Positions 15,671-24,078 are shown, counted from the first letter of the stretch. The stretch is 40,037 nt of DNA from Collinsella sp. (GCA_018382295.1 JAGZQF010000027.1:1-40037), one strand, 5' to 3'. Translations and numbers: made by a program. The notes: generated from the sequence alone by a model not told the origin.

Positions 15671-16981
15671 ATGAGCCAGTTCATCAACAACCCCGAGCAC
15701 ACCTTTGGTTTCGATACCCTGCAGCTTCACGTTGGCCAGGAGAGTGCCGATCCTGCATCCGACTCCCGCGCCGTGCCTATCTACCAGACCACGAGCTATG
15801 TGTTCCGCAACTCCCAGCACGCCGCCGACCGCTTTGGTCTTGCCGACGCCGGTAACATCTACGGCCGTCTGACCAACTCCACCCAGGGCGTCTTCGAGGA
15901 CCGTATCGCCGCACTCGAGGGTGGCGTGGCAGGTCTCGCCGTCGCCTCCGGTGCTGCTGCTATCACCTATACCCTGCAGGCTCTTGCCCAGGCCGGTGAC
16001 CACGTGGTGGCTCAAAAGACCATCTACGGCGGTTCCTACAACCTGCTGGAGCACACACTCTCCCAGTTTGGTGTCGAGACCACCTTCGTCGATGCCCACA
16101 ACCTGGACGAGGTCGAGGGCGCCATCAAGGACAACACCACAGTCATCTATCTCGAGACGCTCGGTAACCCCAACTCCGATATTCCCAACATCGACGCCAT
16201 CTCCGAGGTCGCCAAGAAGCATGGCCTGCCGGTCGTCGTCGATAACACCTTCGGCACTCCGTATCTGTTCCGTCCGCTGGAGCATGGCGCCAACATTGTC
16301 GTTCACTCCGCAACTAAGTTCATTGGCGGCCACGGTACCTCGCTGGGCGGTGTGATTGTCGATGGCGGCAACTTCGATTGGAAGGCGAGCGGCAAGTATG
16401 CGCAGATCGCCGAGCCCAACCCCTCCTACCATGGCGTCTCGTTTGCCGAGGCCGCCGGCCCTGCCGCCTTCGCGACCTATGTCCGCGCCATCCTGCTGCG
16501 TGACGAGGGCGCTTGCATCAGCCCGTTTAACGCTTGGATCTTGCTCCAGGGCACCGAGACCCTGTCGCTGCGTGTCGACCGCCATGTCGAGAACACCAAG
16601 AAGGTCGTTGAGTTCCTGGTTGGCGACAGCCACGTCGCCAAGGTGAACCACCCGAGCCTGTCTGAGCACCCCGATCACGAGCTCTATCAGAAGTACTTCC
16701 CCAACGGTGGTGCCTCGATCTTTACCTTTGAGATTAAGGGTGGCCAGGAGGCAGCTTGGAAGTTCATCGATCATCTGCAGGTCTTCTCGCTGCTCGCCAA
16801 CGTGGCCGACGTCAAGTCGCTCGTCGTGCACCCGGCTACGACTACGCACTCCCAGCTCTCTGCCGAGGAGCTCGCCGAGCAGAACATCACGCCCTCCACG
16901 ATCCGTCTTTCCATCGGTACCGAGAATGCCGAGGATATCATTTGGGATCTGAAGCAGGCCTTCGCCGCGCTGGACGAGTAA
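15671..16981 (+). CDS. metY: O-acetylhomoserine sulfhydrylase (aminocarboxypropyltransferase)
   Basis: Pyridoxal-phosphate enzyme of 436 residues that makes homocysteine from O-acetylhomoserine and sulfide. It shows the Cys/Met-metabolism PLP family features: PIYQTTSYVF near the start, SGAAAITYTLQAL, VVVDNTFGTPYLFRPLEHGA, and the cofactor-binding Lys in HSATKFIGGHG. The insertion and length (about 430 rather than 380 residues) favour MetY over cystathionine gamma-synthase. The ATG at 15671 follows AAGGAG. Expression is probably controlled by the divergent LysR protein and by the leader. Confidence 0.93.
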   Translation: MSQFINNPEHTFGFDTLQLHVGQESADPASDSRAVPIYQTTSYVFRNSQHAADRFGLADAGNIYGRLTNSTQGVFEDRIAALEGGVAGLAVASGAAAITYTLQALAQAGDHVVAQKTIYGGSYNLLEHTLSQFGVETTFVDAHNLDEVEGAIKDNTTVIYLETLGNPNSDIPNIDAISEVAKKHGLPVVVDNTFGTPYLFRPLEHGANIVVHSATKFIGGHGTSLGGVIVDGGNFDWKASGKYAQIAEPNPSYHGVSFAEAAGPAAFATYVRAILLRDEGACISPFNAWILLQGTETLSLRVDRHVENTKKVVEFLVGDSHVAKVNHPSLSEHPDHELYQKYFPNGGASIFTFEIKGGQEAAWKFIDHLQVFSLLANVADVKSLVVHPATTTHSQLSAEELAEQNITPSTIRLSIGTENAEDIIWDLKQAFAALDE

Positions 16982-17041
16982 GGCGACTTGTGCAAGGACC
17001 CCTTGCGACTCGATAGGTATAACTGTATAAAATGCCTGCTC

Positions 17042-17082
17042 AAGGCGCCTGTGCGAACAATGGTTGCACAGGCGCCTTTTTT
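17042..17082 (+). terminator. Strong terminator after metY
   Basis: AAGGCGCCTGTGC (17042-17054) pairs perfectly with its complement at 17066-17078, with a T run to 17082. Confidence 0.93.
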
Positions 17083-17222
17083 GCATAGAGAGGGCGCAAA
17101 AACAGGGTTTTTGACACGCTTTATGCATTCGAGTTGTGGAAAACTCCTGTTGAGAGGATGTGAGTTTTACGCAATTGACGTGCGCCTTTTAAGTAAAACC
17201 GCAGGTCGCGATTTGCTCGGGG

Positions 17223-17228
17223 TACTAT
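17223..17228 (+). promoter_or_regulatory. Candidate -10 box for the secreted-protein gene
   Basis: TACTAT lies about 65 bases upstream of the start. No good -35 box is seen at the right distance. The rest of the gap 17083-17293 contains TTGACA and TTGACG hexamers without matching -10 boxes, and no gene. Confidence 0.3.
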
Positions 17229-17293
17229 GCAGCGCGATCGAATCACACGCAGCTCAAACGCAGCAAAAACGCACTACGGAGGTTTCCAGCTAC

Positions 17294-18070
17294 ATGAGGA
17301 TTGATTCACGAAAACCGAAAGCCGCCGCCCTTTCCGCCGCTCTGACCGTGGCACTTTTGGCGGGCGCCGGTGCAACTGATGCCCACGCCGCAACACTGTC
17401 CGATACGGTTGGATCTACGCCGTCTGAGACGACGCTGGTGCAGCCCGTTGACTATCGCGGCGATGGTTATGGTTCCATGCAGGAGTGGAACGCCTCGATG
17501 GAGGCCAAGCGCGATTCCCTGGAGATGCGCGCTCAGATCATCATGAACATGTACGGTGACTATGCCACCGATGACGAGCGCGCTGTGCTGCAGGGCTGTA
17601 TCGATGGCGCGGGCAGCCTGTTGACGATGGGGGAGGTCGATGCGAAGTCGACCGAGCTCGATGAGCTGCGCACTGCGCTTGAGGATGCCAAGCGCGAAGC
17701 GCTCGAGGCTGCTGCCGCCGAGGCGGAGGCTGCCGAGGCCGCCCAGGCTTCGTACTACAACGCCGGTTACACTTCGTCCTACGCGTCTGCCGCGTCCTGC
17801 GCGAACGGATCGGGCCTGACGCGCTCTGCGGGTGTCAATAACTACAACGGGCGCCGCGAGACCTATTACAGCAGCAATGTGCTTTATCACTATCGCACGG
17901 GCGAATGGACTCAGGATTCTGAGGGCTTTTGGCGCGATTCCGACGGCTATTACGTTGTTGCCGCGGGCGATATGGCCCAGGGCTCGACCTTTACGGGCTC
18001 CAAGGGTGATTGCAAGGTCTATGACTCCGGCTGCGCTGCCGGAACCACCGACTACTACACCGGTTGGTAA
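17294..18070 (+). CDS. Secreted coiled-coil protein with a C-terminal beta-barrel-like domain
   Basis: 258-residue exported protein. A Sec signal peptide occupies about residues 1-33 (KPKAAALSAALTVALLAGAG...DAHAA). Residues 60-150 are helical and charged, with an Ala/Glu-rich coiled-coil stretch (REALEAAAAEAEAAEAAQ). The C-terminal 75 residues (NNYNGRRETYYSSNVLYHYR ... KVYDSGCAAGTTDYYTGW) resemble a C-terminal module, related to 3D/RlpA-like double-psi barrels, found in secreted proteins of gut Firmicutes and Coriobacteria. A cell-wall role is likely but unproven. The ATG at 17294 has ACGGAGG 11 bases upstream, slightly far. Confidence 0.8.
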   Translation: MRIDSRKPKAAALSAALTVALLAGAGATDAHAATLSDTVGSTPSETTLVQPVDYRGDGYGSMQEWNASMEAKRDSLEMRAQIIMNMYGDYATDDERAVLQGCIDGAGSLLTMGEVDAKSTELDELRTALEDAKREALEAAAAEAEAAEAAQASYYNAGYTSSYASAASCANGSGLTRSAGVNNYNGRRETYYSSNVLYHYRTGEWTQDSEGFWRDSDGYYVVAAGDMAQGSTFTGSKGDCKVYDSGCAAGTTDYYTGW

Positions 18071-18097
18071 TTTTTCTGCATCACGGATATTTGGCGG

Positions 18098-18141
18098 ACG
18101 GGCGTCTTTACCGAGCTTTAGGGCAACGTAAGGACGTCCGT
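18098..18141 (+). terminator. Weak hairpin after the secreted-protein gene
   Basis: ACGGGCGTC (18098-18106) pairs with GACGTCCGT (18133-18141) with one G-T pair around a 26-base loop. There is no T run, so termination is uncertain. Confidence 0.3.
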
Positions 18142-18256
18142 TCTATGTATGCGTTTGAGTTAACAGAGCCCTTACCGTGGCGGTACGCTGGGCGAATGGA
18201 TGCGGAGCACACTGGTTCTTGAGAAATAAGGTCTTTCTCTTGGAGGAAGTGGTCTT

Positions 18257-18463
18257 GTGAATGCTCGAGATATTACCGTTGCCGCCGTCGCGTTGATGCT
18301 TGGCTGCCTTGGTCCCACGGCCGCGCTCGTCGCGGGCATGCAGGGGACATGCGGGGCTGCTCCTATCGTGGTCGGCGTGCTGATCGCGACCACGCTGCTG
18401 GGAAGCGCCGGTGTTGTCCTTTGTCGCGACGATGAGGACGAGGTTCCGGAGTCGCAACGCTAG
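18257..18463 (+). CDS. Small membrane protein, two predicted helices
   Basis: 68-residue hydrophobic protein starting at GTG 18257, with GGAGG ten bases upstream (18242-18246). Two transmembrane segments are apparent: VAAVALMLGCLGPTAALVAG and PIVVGVLIATTLLGSAGVVL, followed by an acidic tail (RDDEDEVPESQR). I do not recognise the family. The ribosome-binding site, hydrophobic pattern and terminator downstream support a real gene. The alternative frame on the opposite strand lacks these supports. Confidence 0.6.
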   Translation: MNARDITVAAVALMLGCLGPTAALVAGMQGTCGAAPIVVGVLIATTLLGSAGVVLCRDDEDEVPESQR

Positions 18464-18500
18464 CTGTTGTGAGATTGACCGCCGGTCATAGACGAAGATG

Positions 18501-18538
18501 AAAGCCGCCGTAAGGGGAGTGCTCCTTGCGGCGGCTTT
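18501..18538. terminator. Bidirectional terminator
   Basis: AAAGCCGCCGTAAGG (18501-18515) pairs with CCTTGCGGCGGCTTT (18524-18538), one G-T pair. It sits between convergent genes and gives short U runs in both directions. Confidence 0.75.
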
Positions 18539-18571
18539 GCTGCTAAGGCTGTTGAATGCGGCGCGTTGGCG

Positions 18572-19486
18572 TTACCAGCTTGCCTCGATATCGCGAATGC
18601 GCTGATAGAGCCATTCGTTCTGCGGAACCTGGATATCGTGCTTGGCCGCGAGGCGGCGGACGGTGCCCGCGAACTCCTCGACCTCTGTTTTGCGCTGCGC
18701 GATGCGGTCCTGAGCCATTGAGGGCATACCGGCGGGGTCGATTCCCTCGATGAGGTGCACCATTTGCGTCAGGTCTGCTTCGGTCAGCTCAACGCCCTCG
18801 GCGTTGGCAACCGCAAGCGTCTCGCGCATGGCGGAGACAAAACAGCGGCGCTGCTCGGAGCCCGGCTCCGTGGCGCTTCCGTAGGTCCCGCCGTAGGCCA
18901 TGCAGGTCTGGTTGATGCCGTCGTTGAGCATGAGTTTGGCCCACATGCGGTGCGCAATATCGCGCTCGACGGTATGGGCGATGCCGCAGCGCGTGTAGAG
19001 CCCGTCGATAGCGGCGACGGTCGCGGGGTCCGTGCCGGCCGCCGCGCCAAAGCGGATCTCGCCCGCATTGGTAAAGGTGAGCGCGCCGTTGAGGAACACG
19101 GCGTCCATGCCCTGGCAGATACCAAGAACGGTATGCTCCCAGCCAAAGCGTTCGGCAATCTTTTGCTCGCTCGTAATGCCGTTGCATAGCGAGGCGATGA
19201 GCGTGTTGGGTCCCACGACGCGCTCCATAGTCTTGAGTGCTTGGTCGAGACCGGTGGTCTTGACTGTCAGGATGACCAGATCGGCGGGCGTCGCCTCGCT
19301 GGCGCGGACGGACGTGAGATCGCAGGGCTTGCCGTTGACAGTGAGCGCATCGCCCGCGTGACGCTCAAAACGGGTGTCATCCATGATGTATTCGACGGCG
19401 TCGTTGCCGAGCGCCCGGGCGATCATGCTGCCGTAGAGCAGGCCGACGCCGCCCTTGCCGATAAAGGCGACCTTGTTGATCTGCAT
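18572..19486 (-). CDS. Ketopantoate reductase family protein (2-dehydropantoate 2-reductase)
   Basis: 304-residue NADPH-dependent reductase of the PanE/ApbA family; the classical reaction makes pantoate for coenzyme A. The nucleotide-binding motif is FIGKGGVGLLYGSMIA near the N-terminus (GxGxxG-like), then VILTVKTTGLDQAL, LCNGITSEQ and the catalytic Lys in HRMWAKLMLNDGINQTC. The ATG at 19486 has GGGGAG nine bases upstream, while the ATG at 19495 directly abuts it. No other pantothenate gene is nearby, so a related 2-oxo acid reductase function is possible. Confidence 0.82.
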   Translation of the reverse strand: MQINKVAFIGKGGVGLLYGSMIARALGNDAVEYIMDDTRFERHAGDALTVNGKPCDLTSVRASEATPADLVILTVKTTGLDQALKTMERVVGPNTLIASLCNGITSEQKIAERFGWEHTVLGICQGMDAVFLNGALTFTNAGEIRFGAAAGTDPATVAAIDGLYTRCGIAHTVERDIAHRMWAKLMLNDGINQTCMAYGGTYGSATEPGSEQRRCFVSAMRETLAVANAEGVELTEADLTQMVHLIEGIDPAGMPSMAQDRIAQRKTEVEEFAGTVRRLAAKHDIQVPQNEWLYQRIRDIEASW

Positions 19487-19508
19487 GTGAATCATCTCCC
19501 CATGTAAA

Positions 19509-19531
19509 AGGCGCCCGCGTAAGGGGCGCCT
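19509..19531 (-). terminator. Hairpin in the leader of the ketopantoate-reductase gene
   Basis: AGGCGCC (19509-19515) pairs with GGCGCCT (19525-19531). Read on the minus strand the stem is followed by TTTT, then the ribosome-binding site. As it lies before the gene it could attenuate it. Confidence 0.4.
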
Positions 19532-19648
19532 GATGGATTGTATGCTGCCAGGGTGATTGGTGGGTGCGCGGGGCGGCTGTTATAAAAAAGAAACGTTTGC
19601 CTGGACGCTACGCTGCAGGGCAGACCGCAAAGACATGCGCGTGGTCAT

Positions 19649-19674
19649 GCCCGGCTCCTTTCATCGGGCTTTTT
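19649..19674 (+). terminator. Orphan terminator-like hairpin
   Basis: GCCCG (19649-19653) and CGGGC (19665-19669) are followed by TTTTT. No plus-strand gene precedes it between 19532 and 19648, so it may end a short untranslated transcript or be chance. Confidence 0.45.
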
Positions 19675-19694
19675 GCTGATGTTAAAGCGGTGCC

Positions 19695-19724
19695 GTGACA
19701 GCTCGATTTCTGCTGCGTTACGAT
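19695..19724 (+). promoter_or_regulatory. Candidate promoter of the aldo/keto reductase gene
   Basis: GTGACA (19695-19700), 18-base spacer, TACGAT (19719-19724). It lies about 90 bases before the chosen start. Confidence 0.35.
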
Positions 19725-19811
19725 ACGTTCTCGATTGCGATTCCACGATGTTTCGGCTGCGTGACCATTGTGTTTCGCCTTGCCGGGGCGCTGATGGCGA
19801 AGGGAGGGGCC

Positions 19812-21002
19812 GTGCAATATCGCGTTGACCCCAAAAGCGGCAACCGTATCTCGGCGTTGGGTCTGGGCTGCATGAGGTTTCCCGGTGCGCCGGGACGTCC
19901 GGATGCGAAGACAGCCGATGCCATCATTTCCCGTGCGGTGGAGCAGGGGATTAATTATCTGGACACCGCGTATCTCTATCCCGGTAACGAGGCGTGCGTG
20001 GGCGCCTCGCTTGAGCGCTTGGGGCTGCGTGACCGGGTGTTGCTGGCGACCAAGTTGCCGCATGCTTCGTGCAAGTGCGCGGAGGATTTCGACCGGTTCT
20101 TCGATGAGCAACTGCGGCGCCTGCGGACCGACCATATCGACTATTACCTCATGCATAACATTACCTCGCCCGCCCAGTGGGAACGTGTGGTGGCATTGGG
20201 CATTGAGGACTGGATCGCGTGTCAAAAGGCGGCGGGGCGCATTCGCCAGATTGGTTTTTCGTACCACGGCAGCGCGGTGGATTTCCTGACGATGCTTGAC
20301 GCATATGACTGGGATTTTTGCCAGATACAGTACAACTATGCCGGCGAGCGTTACCAAGCGGGAACGGCAGGACTCATGGCGGCTGCGGAGCGCGGGCTCG
20401 CGGTGTTTGTGATGGAGCCGCTGCTGGGCGGGCGTTTAGCGGGCAAGCTGCCGCCACGGGCCCGCGCTGTGCTCGATAGTGCCCGTGACCCGCATTTGCG
20501 CACTCCTGCCGCCTGGGGTCTTTCGTGGGTGTGGAATCATCCTCAGGTGACGATGCTGCTTTCGGGTATGACCGATATCGCGCAGGTGGATGAGAATTCG
20601 TCACTGGCAGACCTCGCGTTGCCGAATTCGATGACTGCCAACCAGCTCGACACGATTGCGCGCGTGTTGATGGAGTTTGAGAAATCGAACCGTGTGCCCT
20701 GCACGGGATGCGGCTACTGCATGCCATGCCCCAAGGGTATCAACATTCCCGGCTGCTTTGCCGCCTACAACGCGAGCTATGCGCACAGCTGGTTTACGGG
20801 GCTGTCGCAATACTTTACGGCGAGTGCGGTGCGCACGAGCGAGCCCAGGCTCGTGAGCAATTGCGTCAAGTGCGGCAAATGCGCGCGCCACTGCCCACAG
20901 CACATCGATATTCCCGAGCGTCTCGATGACGTGCGCCGACGTTTCCAGCCTGGTCCCGTGACGGCGGTGCTTAAGGCCTTCGGCAAAACGCGCTCCTCAT
21001 GA
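19812..21002 (+). CDS. Aldo/keto reductase with C-terminal 4Fe-4S clusters
   Basis: 396-residue oxidoreductase. Residues 1 to about 270 form an aldo/keto reductase barrel (ISALGLGCMRFPG, NYLDTAYLYPGNE with the catalytic Asp/Tyr, LATKLPH with the Lys, DYYLMHNI). The C-terminus has two ferredoxin-like Cys groups: CTGCGYCMPCPKGINIPGC and CVKCGKCARHCPQHIDIP. This domain order is common in anaerobes and suggests electron transfer via Fe-S clusters, physiological partner unknown. The GTG at 19812 with AGGGAGG four bases upstream is chosen; the open frame to 19695 overlaps a candidate promoter. Confidence 0.88.
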   Translation: MQYRVDPKSGNRISALGLGCMRFPGAPGRPDAKTADAIISRAVEQGINYLDTAYLYPGNEACVGASLERLGLRDRVLLATKLPHASCKCAEDFDRFFDEQLRRLRTDHIDYYLMHNITSPAQWERVVALGIEDWIACQKAAGRIRQIGFSYHGSAVDFLTMLDAYDWDFCQIQYNYAGERYQAGTAGLMAAAERGLAVFVMEPLLGGRLAGKLPPRARAVLDSARDPHLRTPAAWGLSWVWNHPQVTMLLSGMTDIAQVDENSSLADLALPNSMTANQLDTIARVLMEFEKSNRVPCTGCGYCMPCPKGINIPGCFAAYNASYAHSWFTGLSQYFTASAVRTSEPRLVSNCVKCGKCARHCPQHIDIPERLDDVRRRFQPGPVTAVLKAFGKTRSS

Positions 21003-21080
21003 CCCTTTTATAACTTGCGGTGGAATAGTTCCTGTTTGCGGCAGAATAGGGACCAAACAGGAACTATTTCACCGCAACTG
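21003..21080. repeat. Hairpin element, copy 1
   Basis: 24-bp stem, 21015-21038 with 21054-21077, one G-T pair and no mismatch, around a 15-base loop containing AATAGGG. It is preceded by CCCTTTTATAAC and followed by TGATGGGAGG, the ribosome-binding site of the next gene. Outer stem TTGCGGTGGAATA matches copy 2 (22174-22248) exactly, while six inner stem positions differ but stay paired. Confidence 0.88.
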
Positions 21081-21093
21081 ATGGGAGGCTATC

Positions 21094-22113
21094 GTGGGTG
21101 ACCGAGGTTTACGTAATGATTCGCGTGAGGTTCGTTGGGGCATTTTGGGCGCCGGACACATTTCGCATCGATTTGCATCGTCGCTCAAGAAGGTCGACGG
21201 GGCACGGCTGGTGGCTGCGGCCGGCCGCACTCCTGCACATGTCGAGGAATTTTGCCGAGCGTTTTCGATCGATGCTGCGCATGGCCATGCCTCGGTCGAC
21301 GATAACGGCGATGCGGCTTATGACGCGCTGATTGCCGACCCCGATGTCGACGCAATCTACTTGGCTCTTCCGCATGGCATGCATGCGCGTTGGGCCTGTC
21401 GCGCGCTGCGCGCCGGAAAGGCCGTGCTGTGCGAAAAGCCGGCCGTTTTGAGTGAGGAAGAGGCTCTCTCGATTGCCTCCACCTCTCGTGAGCGCGGCGT
21501 GCTGTTTATGGAGGCGATGAAGAATCGGTTTTGCCCGATGCGCACTCGCGTGAAGGACTTGCTTGCGTCGGGTGAGCTTGGCCGTATTGTCTCGATTGAA
21601 AGCGTGCAAAAGCTCGATTACGGCGAGCCTCCTTCGGGCTATCTGCTTGATTCGTTGCAGGGCGGCTGTCTATATGACATGGGCTGCTATGCGGTCGGTT
21701 GGTTTGAGGATTTGCTCGCGGGCGCGTGCGAGGTTTCATCCCGTGAAGTTCGCTGGCGTGACGTATCGGGCGGCCGCGTCGATTGGGCCGACGAGATCCG
21801 TATGAGCGTCGGCGGTATACCCATTCATATGGTGTGCGACGGCAAAGCAACATATGAAAGCCGCTTAACGATTGCCTGTGAGCGAGGCTCGTTGGAAATC
21901 GAGCGTCTCCATCGCCCCGAGCTCGCCCATGTGAAGTATTCCGACGGTCGAGTACTCGAAATAAATGCCCCGTTTGAGGTCGATGATTTCTACGGCGAAA
22001 TCCAGCATGCGACGCAGCTCATTCAGGCGGGGAAACTCGAAAGCCCCATCATGTCCCTAGCCGCCACACAGCGCTGCGCGCGCATTATCGATGCGATTCG
22101 CTTGAAACTTTAG
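21094..22113 (+). CDS. Gfo/Idh/MocA family oxidoreductase
   Basis: 339-residue NAD(P)-dependent dehydrogenase family protein. The Rossmann motif is WGILGAGHISHRFAS, the catalytic Lys is in LCEKPAVLS, and the C-terminal half has GGCLYDMGCYAVGWFEDLL, typical of the trans-dihydrodiol/sugar dehydrogenase branch. The GTG at 21094 has GGGAGG five bases upstream. A structured repeat lies immediately upstream, overlapping the expected 5' leader. It may be read through from the aldo/keto reductase gene. Substrate unknown. Confidence 0.88.
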   Translation: MGDRGLRNDSREVRWGILGAGHISHRFASSLKKVDGARLVAAAGRTPAHVEEFCRAFSIDAAHGHASVDDNGDAAYDALIADPDVDAIYLALPHGMHARWACRALRAGKAVLCEKPAVLSEEEALSIASTSRERGVLFMEAMKNRFCPMRTRVKDLLASGELGRIVSIESVQKLDYGEPPSGYLLDSLQGGCLYDMGCYAVGWFEDLLAGACEVSSREVRWRDVSGGRVDWADEIRMSVGGIPIHMVCDGKATYESRLTIACERGSLEIERLHRPELAHVKYSDGRVLEINAPFEVDDFYGEIQHATQLIQAGKLESPIMSLAATQRCARIIDAIRLKL

Positions 22114-22119
22114 TGCGTG

Positions 22120-22177
22120 GGGGCATGGCGCCAGCGCCTGGAATGCCTTGGAGGCCTTTGCCCCTGATGCCCCTTTT
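22120..22177 (+). terminator. Terminator after the oxidoreductase gene
   Basis: GGGGCAT (22120-22126) pairs with ATGCCCC (22167-22173), with further short pairings inside the loop, followed by TTTTAT. The T run overlaps the left edge of the second hairpin element. Confidence 0.5.
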
Positions 22178-22248
22178 ATAACTTGCGGTGGAATACGGTC
22201 TGTTTGCGCCAAAATAGGGCACCAATAGACCGTATTTCACCGCAACTG
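22174..22248. repeat. Hairpin element, copy 2
   Basis: Stem 22183-22206 with 22222-22245: 22 Watson-Crick pairs, two G-T pairs and no more than one mismatch at 22205/22223. Flanks TTTTATAAC and CTGATG(A)GGAGG and the loop core AATAGGG agree with copy 1. Positions 22196-22201/22227-22232 carry different bases from copy 1 yet remain paired. Confidence 0.86.
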
Positions 22249-22266
22249 ATGAGGAGGGAGCTGGAG

Positions 22267-23017
22267 ATGCTGACGATCGGGTGTCATCTTTCGACGACGA
22301 AGGGCTATCGGGCGATGGGGGAGACGGCGCTATCCATTGGCGCCAATACCTTTGCATTCTTTACGCGCAACCCGCGCGGCGGCAAGGCGAAAGAACGAGT
22401 TCGCCTTGGAGGCTATGGCAGAGGACCTGCGGCGCATGGAGGCGCTGCCCGGCAACTACTACAACTTCCATCCCGGTGCGCATGTGGGGCAGGGCTCCGA
22501 CGCCGGCATTCAGATGATTGTCGACGCCCTGTGTCAGGTGATGTTTGAGGGCCAGCAGACGACGGTGCTGCTCGAGACCATGTCGGGCAAGGGCACCGAG
22601 GTGGGCCGCAGCTTTGAGGAACTGGCGCTCATCATTGAGGGTGTTGCCGGCAAACGCCCCGAGCTGTCGGCCAAGCTGGGCGTTTGCCTAGACACCTGCC
22701 ATGTGAGCGATGCCGGCTACGACATCATCCATGATCTGGACGGCGTACTCGACGAGTTCGACCGCGTGGTGGGTATCGATCGCTTGCATGCCGTACACAT
22801 CAACGATTCGAAGAACTCTTGTGGCGCCCATAAAGATCGTCACGAGTGCATCGGCAAGGGATACCTTGGCAGTGAGGAATTTGGTGGAGGTATGCAGGTT
22901 ATGCAGAATATTGTATCGAATGGCCACTTGCGTTCGCTGCCGTTTATTTTGGAGACTCCGAACGAACTTGCAGGTTATGCAGCTGAAATTAGACTATTAA
23001 GGTCATTGCAGCAGTAA
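22267..23017 (+). pseudogene. nfo: Endonuclease IV gene disrupted by an out-of-frame internal deletion
   Basis: An intact gene would encode an AP endonuclease for base-excision repair. The first part (MLTIGCHLSTTKGYRAMGET to NPRGGKAK, ending near 22395) is in one frame. The rest (NEFALEAMAEDLRRMEALPG onward, to the stop at 23015-23017) continues one frame over, with about 45 residues of the family missing between them. The lost part contains the metal ligand equivalent to E. coli His69. All other ligand motifs remain: NFHPGAH, LLETMSG, LDTCH, VHINDSK, KDRHE, ILETPN. A start at 22412 could give a truncated product, probably inactive. Good conservation of the remainder suggests recent loss. Confidence 0.85.
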
Positions 23018-23078
23018 TGACTGTCACAAAGTAGAGTATTCCATTCACGTTATGGGTTTGTTTCAATCAGTTTTCTCA

Positions 23079-23146
23079 TTGCAGATTCGTAATTCCGGGT
23101 GCATAATAGCCAACAGTTTTTGCAGACCTCTGAATCAAACGAGGTC
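23079..23146 (+). promoter_or_regulatory. Promoter and palindrome upstream of the amino acid ABC operon
   Basis: TTGCAG (23079-23084), 17-base spacer, CATAAT (23102-23107). Downstream, GACCTC (23125-23130) and GAGGTC (23141-23146) form an inverted repeat just before the GGAAGGAG ribosome-binding site; it may be an operator or a leader hairpin. Confidence 0.6.
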
Positions 23147-23164
23147 ACCGGAAGGAGACTGATT

Positions 23165-24025
23165 ATGAAGCTGAAGAAGCTTGGCGCATTTGCCGCCACG
23201 GGTGCTATGGCGCTCGCCCTTGCTCTGACGGGCTGCGGTTCGTCCAACGCCACCTCTGGTTCTGATGCCGGTTCCAGCAGCTCTGACGACGCTAAGGTCG
23301 AGAAGGTCGACGGCTCCAAGGAGTACGCGCTCGTCAAGGACGGCACGCTGACCGTCGGCACCTCTGCCGAGTACGCGCCGTTTGAGTACAAGGATGACAA
23401 CGGCGACTACCAGGGCTTTGACCTTGAGCTCATCAAGGCTATCGGTGACAAGCTGGGCCTGGATGTCGAGTACGTCAACAATGACTTTGACACGCTGGTT
23501 CCGGGTGTCGCTTCGGGCGCCAAGTACGACGTCTCCATCGCGGCTATCACCGACACGCCCGAGCGTGAGAAGGAAGTCACTTTCTCCGATTCCTACTACA
23601 TGGACGATCAGGCTATCGTGACCAAGGTCGATAACACCGACATCACGGCCGACAACTACAGCGAGAAGCTCAACAACGCCGACGCTACCATCATCGTTCA
23701 GTCTGGCTCGACCGCCGAGTCTTTTGCCCAGGAGAACTTCCCCAAGGCCAAGATCGTCCCCTACAAGGACGCTACCGAGTGCTTCAGCGCCCTGCAGTCC
23801 GATAAGGGCGACGCCGTAGTCACCAACCGCTCCGTTGCCAGCCAGCTGACCGCCGAGCAGTTCAACACCTGCCAGACCATTAAGCAGATCAGCACCGGCG
23901 AGGAGTACGCCATCGCCATCAACCAGGGTAACACCAAGCTCAAGGAAGACATCAACCAGGCCATCAAGGACCTGACCGACGACGGTACCATTGACGCCCT
24001 CATGGCTAAGTACAACATCAAGTAA
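23165..24025 (+). CDS. Polar amino acid ABC transporter, substrate-binding lipoprotein
   Basis: 286-residue extracellular binding protein of SBP family 3. The lipoprotein signal ends in LALTGCG, with the Cys at about residue 24 as the lipid anchor, followed by a Ser/Asp-rich linker. The fold motifs are LTVGTSAEYAPFEYKDDNGD, GFDLELIKAIGDKLG and the C-terminal GNTKLKEDINQAIKDL. The ATG at 23165 has GGAAGGAG upstream. Permease and ATPase genes follow. The ligand (glutamine, cystine, arginine or other) cannot be fixed from sequence. A weak terminator after it suggests the binding protein is made in excess over the membrane parts. Confidence 0.93.
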   Translation: MKLKKLGAFAATGAMALALALTGCGSSNATSGSDAGSSSSDDAKVEKVDGSKEYALVKDGTLTVGTSAEYAPFEYKDDNGDYQGFDLELIKAIGDKLGLDVEYVNNDFDTLVPGVASGAKYDVSIAAITDTPEREKEVTFSDSYYMDDQAIVTKVDNTDITADNYSEKLNNADATIIVQSGSTAESFAQENFPKAKIVPYKDATECFSALQSDKGDAVVTNRSVASQLTAEQFNTCQTIKQISTGEEYAIAINQGNTKLKEDINQAIKDLTDDGTIDALMAKYNIK

Positions 24026-24047
24026 AATAGCTACTTGATTGCTCGCG

Positions 24048-24078
24048 GGCCCTTTCCGTTTTGGCGGAGAGGGCCTTT
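24048..24078 (+). terminator. Partial terminator between binding protein and permease genes
   Basis: GGCCCTTTCCG (24048-24058) pairs with CGGAGAGGGCC (24065-24075), one G-T pair, then only TTT. The short U run fits partial read-through. Confidence 0.55.

Noticed and set aside
15488..17128. 546-codon open frame antisense to metY
   Set aside because: Shadow of metY; it runs through the promoter, leader and terminator of that gene.
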